DNA of 64,000 nucleotides, taken from Mesorhizobium denitrificans. GTDB taxonomy: Bacteria; Pseudomonadota; Alphaproteobacteria; Rhizobiales; Rhizobiaceae. The translations under genes were made by a program, and so were the position numbers. The notes below the pieces were generated by a model. It saw only the letters and a program-made list of their open reading frames with translations. It had not been told where the DNA came from and did no database searches. Below, piece after piece: positions 62,000-64,000 of this stretch; the stretch's first letter is position 1, and each line of letters starts with the position of its first letter. The DNA lies in contig NZ_QURN01000012.1 in the NCBI RefSeq assembly GCF_003403035.1, forward strand, positions 1-64,000, written 5' to 3'.

Positions 62000-62506
62000 C
62001 TACGCTTTGCGCCACCATGCGGCATCGTCAGGCTGCTTTTCGATGCCAGTTTGATCTGCGCGCGCGGCACGCGTTGACGCGTTCTCGCCGGAGAGGTCGA
62101 TGTTTGGCGCGATTTCCGCAAGGGGCAGCAATACGAACGGACGATCCAACATGCGGGGATGCGGAATTTCCAACCCCTCCTCATTGATCGTGTCCGAGCC
62201 ATATTTAAGTATATCGATATCAATCGTGCGCGGACCCCAACGCTCAGCCCTGACGCGCTTCAATGTCTTTTCCGTTGCAAGACAAAGCTCCAGCAATTCA
62301 CGCGGCGAGCGCGTGGTGCGGATCTCGGCGGCCGCATTCAGAAAATCCGGCTGATCGGTCTTGCCCCAAGGCGGCGTGCGGTAGATGGACGAAACCTTGC
62401 CGATAGCGGAACGCGCGTCGGAATCCATGGTGCGGAGAGCCTGCCCCATCGCGGCTTTCGGATCGCCGAGATTCCCGCCAAGACCAATATATGCAATCTG
62501 AATCAT
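62000..62506 (-). CDS. folK: 2-amino-4-hydroxy-6-hydroxymethyldihydropteridine diphosphokinase
   Basis: A 168-residue HPPK: IAYIGLGGNLGDP, SSIYRTPPWGKTDQPDFLNAA, RWGPRTIDIDIL and PHPRMLDRPFVLLPL. It pyrophosphorylates the pterin precursor of folate. It directly follows folP (14 bp), the enzyme for the next step. Confidence 0.96.
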   Translation of the reverse strand: MIQIAYIGLGGNLGDPKAAMGQALRTMDSDARSAIGKVSSIYRTPPWGKTDQPDFLNAAAEIRTTRSPRELLELCLATEKTLKRVRAERWGPRTIDIDILKYGSDTINEEGLEIPHPRMLDRPFVLLPLAEIAPNIDLSGENASTRAARADQTGIEKQPDDAAWWRKA

Positions 62507-62520
62507 GATCTTGCAGATAA

Positions 62521-63363
62521 TTATTGATCTGATTTGTTGGTGAAAAGAACAGCATCAGCAACGGCCAGCGCATCCCTGTTCGCAGCGACATTGTGAACGC
62601 GGAAGATGGCTGCACCCTTCATGCGGAGCAAAACGCTAGTCGCCGCAGTGCCGATGTCGCGGTCTTGCGGTTCACGACCAATAAGCGAGCCGAGCAGACG
62701 CTTGCGCGACGTGCCAACCAGAAACGGCAGGTTGAATGCACCAAGCTCTTCAAAATGTGCCATTATCTCAATGTTTTCTTTGGCATCTTTGCCAAACCCG
62801 AAGCCGGGGTCAAGCACGATGTGGTCACGCGATACGCCTGCTTCATCTGCGATCAGGAGCGATTTCTGGAGAAAGTCGAACTGATCCAGAATTGGCGCTC
62901 GGCGTATTTCCCGCTCGCGGCTGTTGTGCATAACAACCAGCCCCGCGCCGGTATCTGCCGCTAGATTTGCAATGGCAGGGTCGTGTTGCAGACCCCAGAT
63001 GTCGTTCACGATGTGCGCTCCGGCTTCCAGTCCGCGCCGCGCGGTATCGGATCGGTATGTGTCGACGGAGATAATGACGTCCATCCGGCGCGAGATTGCT
63101 TCAATTACTGGTAGCACGCGCGCCTGCTCTTCTTCGGCGGTGACGGCGCTCGCGCCGGGGCGCGTTGATTCGCCGCCGATATCGACGATCGAAGCGCCCT
63201 CCTCCACCATGCGCTCTGCCTGCCGCAGAACATCATCGATAGAGCCGTAACGTCCACCATCCGAAAAACTATCGGGGGTAACGTTCAATATGCCCATAAT
63301 GTGAGCCTGCAACCCAAGATCGAGGTGGCGATTATGCGCCAAATGCCATCTAATCGATTTCAT
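62521..63363 (-). CDS. folP: Dihydropteroate synthase
   Basis: The 280 residues contain IMGILNVTPDSFSDGG, GGESTRPG, VLDPGFGFGK and LVGTSRKRLLG, all signatures of the TIM-barrel sulfonamide target. The start codon ATG (minus, 63361-63363) shares two bases with the divergent start codon at 63362. folP-folK form a folate operon. Confidence 0.96.
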   Translation of the reverse strand: MKSIRWHLAHNRHLDLGLQAHIMGILNVTPDSFSDGGRYGSIDDVLRQAERMVEEGASIVDIGGESTRPGASAVTAEEEQARVLPVIEAISRRMDVIISVDTYRSDTARRGLEAGAHIVNDIWGLQHDPAIANLAADTGAGLVVMHNSREREIRRAPILDQFDFLQKSLLIADEAGVSRDHIVLDPGFGFGKDAKENIEIMAHFEELGAFNLPFLVGTSRKRLLGSLIGREPQDRDIGTAATSVLLRMKGAAIFRVHNVAANRDALAVADAVLFTNKSDQ

Positions 63364-63970
63364 GGCGCTCTATCCCTCCACTCCCATTCTCGCTGCACTG
63401 ATTGTCGCCGGGATGATTATCCCCACGGCGGCTTCTGCCGAAGCGCTTTCGCTTAGTTATTCCTATTTCACAATAGGCGGCGCAACACCGATGGATATAG
63501 AGGCCGAGATGGGCCGGTTTGGTCCCGAAATCAAGGGAAGCGAATACAGGCACCCGGGCGCGACGCGCATGGAATTTTCCAGCCGCATCGGCTACCGCCA
63601 GGATCAGAACAAGTGCCGGATCGTTTCGGCGCAGGTCAGCATCAAGGCGAAGGTTATCCTGCCGCGCTGGAAACGACCACGCAACGCAGATGCCGCGGCG
63701 CGCCTTTTCTGGGACGTGCTTTCCGCAGACATCGTGCGCCACGAGGAAAGCCATCTGGTGATCGGGCGCAACCACGCGCGCAGCCTCGAAAGACAGCTAA
63801 AGAAACTGCCCGCGCAAAAGGACTGCGACAAGCTCGCAGAACAGGCCGAAGTGCTGAAAGAAAAGATCATGGCCGAGCATGATCGTGAGCAACAGCGTTT
63901 CGACGCTATCGAAGGCAAAAACCTCGAAAAGCGGCTCGTGGGCAAGCTAAAGCGGCGAATCGAAAAGTAA
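63362..63970 (+). CDS. DUF922 secreted protein (HExxH-type)
   Basis: The 202 residues have a signal peptide (about 1-27, ILAALIVAGMIIPTAASA) and the DUF922 pattern: SYSYFTIGGATPMDIEAEMGRFGP, RIVSAQVSIKAKVILPRWKRP and a H-E-E-S-H zinc-site motif (DIVRHEESHLVIGR). DUF922 proteins are predicted Zn-dependent peptidases of the envelope; activity is unproven. The ATG overlaps the divergent folP ATG by two bases (CATG), so the promoter must lie within folP or the transcript is leaderless. The C-terminus is a charged coiled coil. Confidence 0.88.
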   Translation: MALYPSTPILAALIVAGMIIPTAASAEALSLSYSYFTIGGATPMDIEAEMGRFGPEIKGSEYRHPGATRMEFSSRIGYRQDQNKCRIVSAQVSIKAKVILPRWKRPRNADAAARLFWDVLSADIVRHEESHLVIGRNHARSLERQLKKLPAQKDCDKLAEQAEVLKEKIMAEHDREQQRFDAIEGKNLEKRLVGKLKRRIEK

Positions 63971-64000
63971 GCCTGCCGGGAAGCAGTTCGGCTGTTTCGC

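Overview
The window reads as a chromosomal segment of an alphaproteobacterium of the order Hyphomicrobiales, most likely near Brucella/Ochrobactrum or Phyllobacteriaceae. The basis is gene content and order: ntrY-ntrX-trkA-dat-hfq-hflX-mazG on one side and rlpA-dacF-tmk-holB-metG-tatD-MBL on the other, both familiar Brucella/rhizobial blocks. The genus is inference.

Layout. (1) 1-2.4 kb is accessory: an IS21-like insertion-sequence end abuts the 3' part of a longer gene, followed by an unrecognised gene and a ribbon-helix-helix protein. (2) 2.7-5.4 kb is a three-gene operon of an NrtR-type Nudix regulator with a degenerate Nudix box, an SPFH/band-7 protein and an NAD-kinase-like protein, behind a palindrome-rich leader. 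An 880 bp gap with a large inverted repeat follows. (3) 6.2-14.2 kb is a minus-strand operon matching the itaconate catabolic cluster known from Pseudomonas: LysR, CoA-transferase, MmgE/PrpD, acyl-CoA dehydrogenase, MaoC-type hydratase and CitE-type lyase, plus an aldehyde dehydrogenase.

(4) 14.2-28.2 kb is the most unusual part: eleven minus-strand genes in apparent transcriptional order. They encode a periplasmic binding protein, an ABC ATPase fused to a PEBP domain, an SCP2-like protein, an alpha/beta hydrolase, two ribose-type permeases, a proteorhodopsin homologue that lacks the retinal-binding lysine, a flotillin, a small membrane protein, a sodium:solute symporter and a LysR regulator. 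I know of no described system with this composition.

(5) 28.4-38.8 kb is a patchwork: GNAT, DUF488/DUF2945, an IS3 transposase remnant, a ring-cleaving dioxygenase-esterase fusion with LrgAB, HxlR, a luciferase-like oxidoreductase and an F420-reductase-like protein (a quinone/electrophile-stress-like cluster), a LysE exporter, and a divergent LuxR response regulator/7TMR-DISM histidine kinase pair. (6) 38.8-46.9 kb is a housekeeping operon (rlpA to lysE). (7) 47-53 kb is mixed: a Cys-repeat secreted protein, a transglutaminase-like protein, tRNA-Ser followed by an AT-rich acquired gene, an OYE oxidoreductase, a small XRE regulator, a Gly-rich surface-type protein and a cold-shock protein. (8) 53.2-64 kb is core: mazG, hflX, hfq, dat, trkA, ntrXY, folK, folP and a DUF922 protease-like protein.
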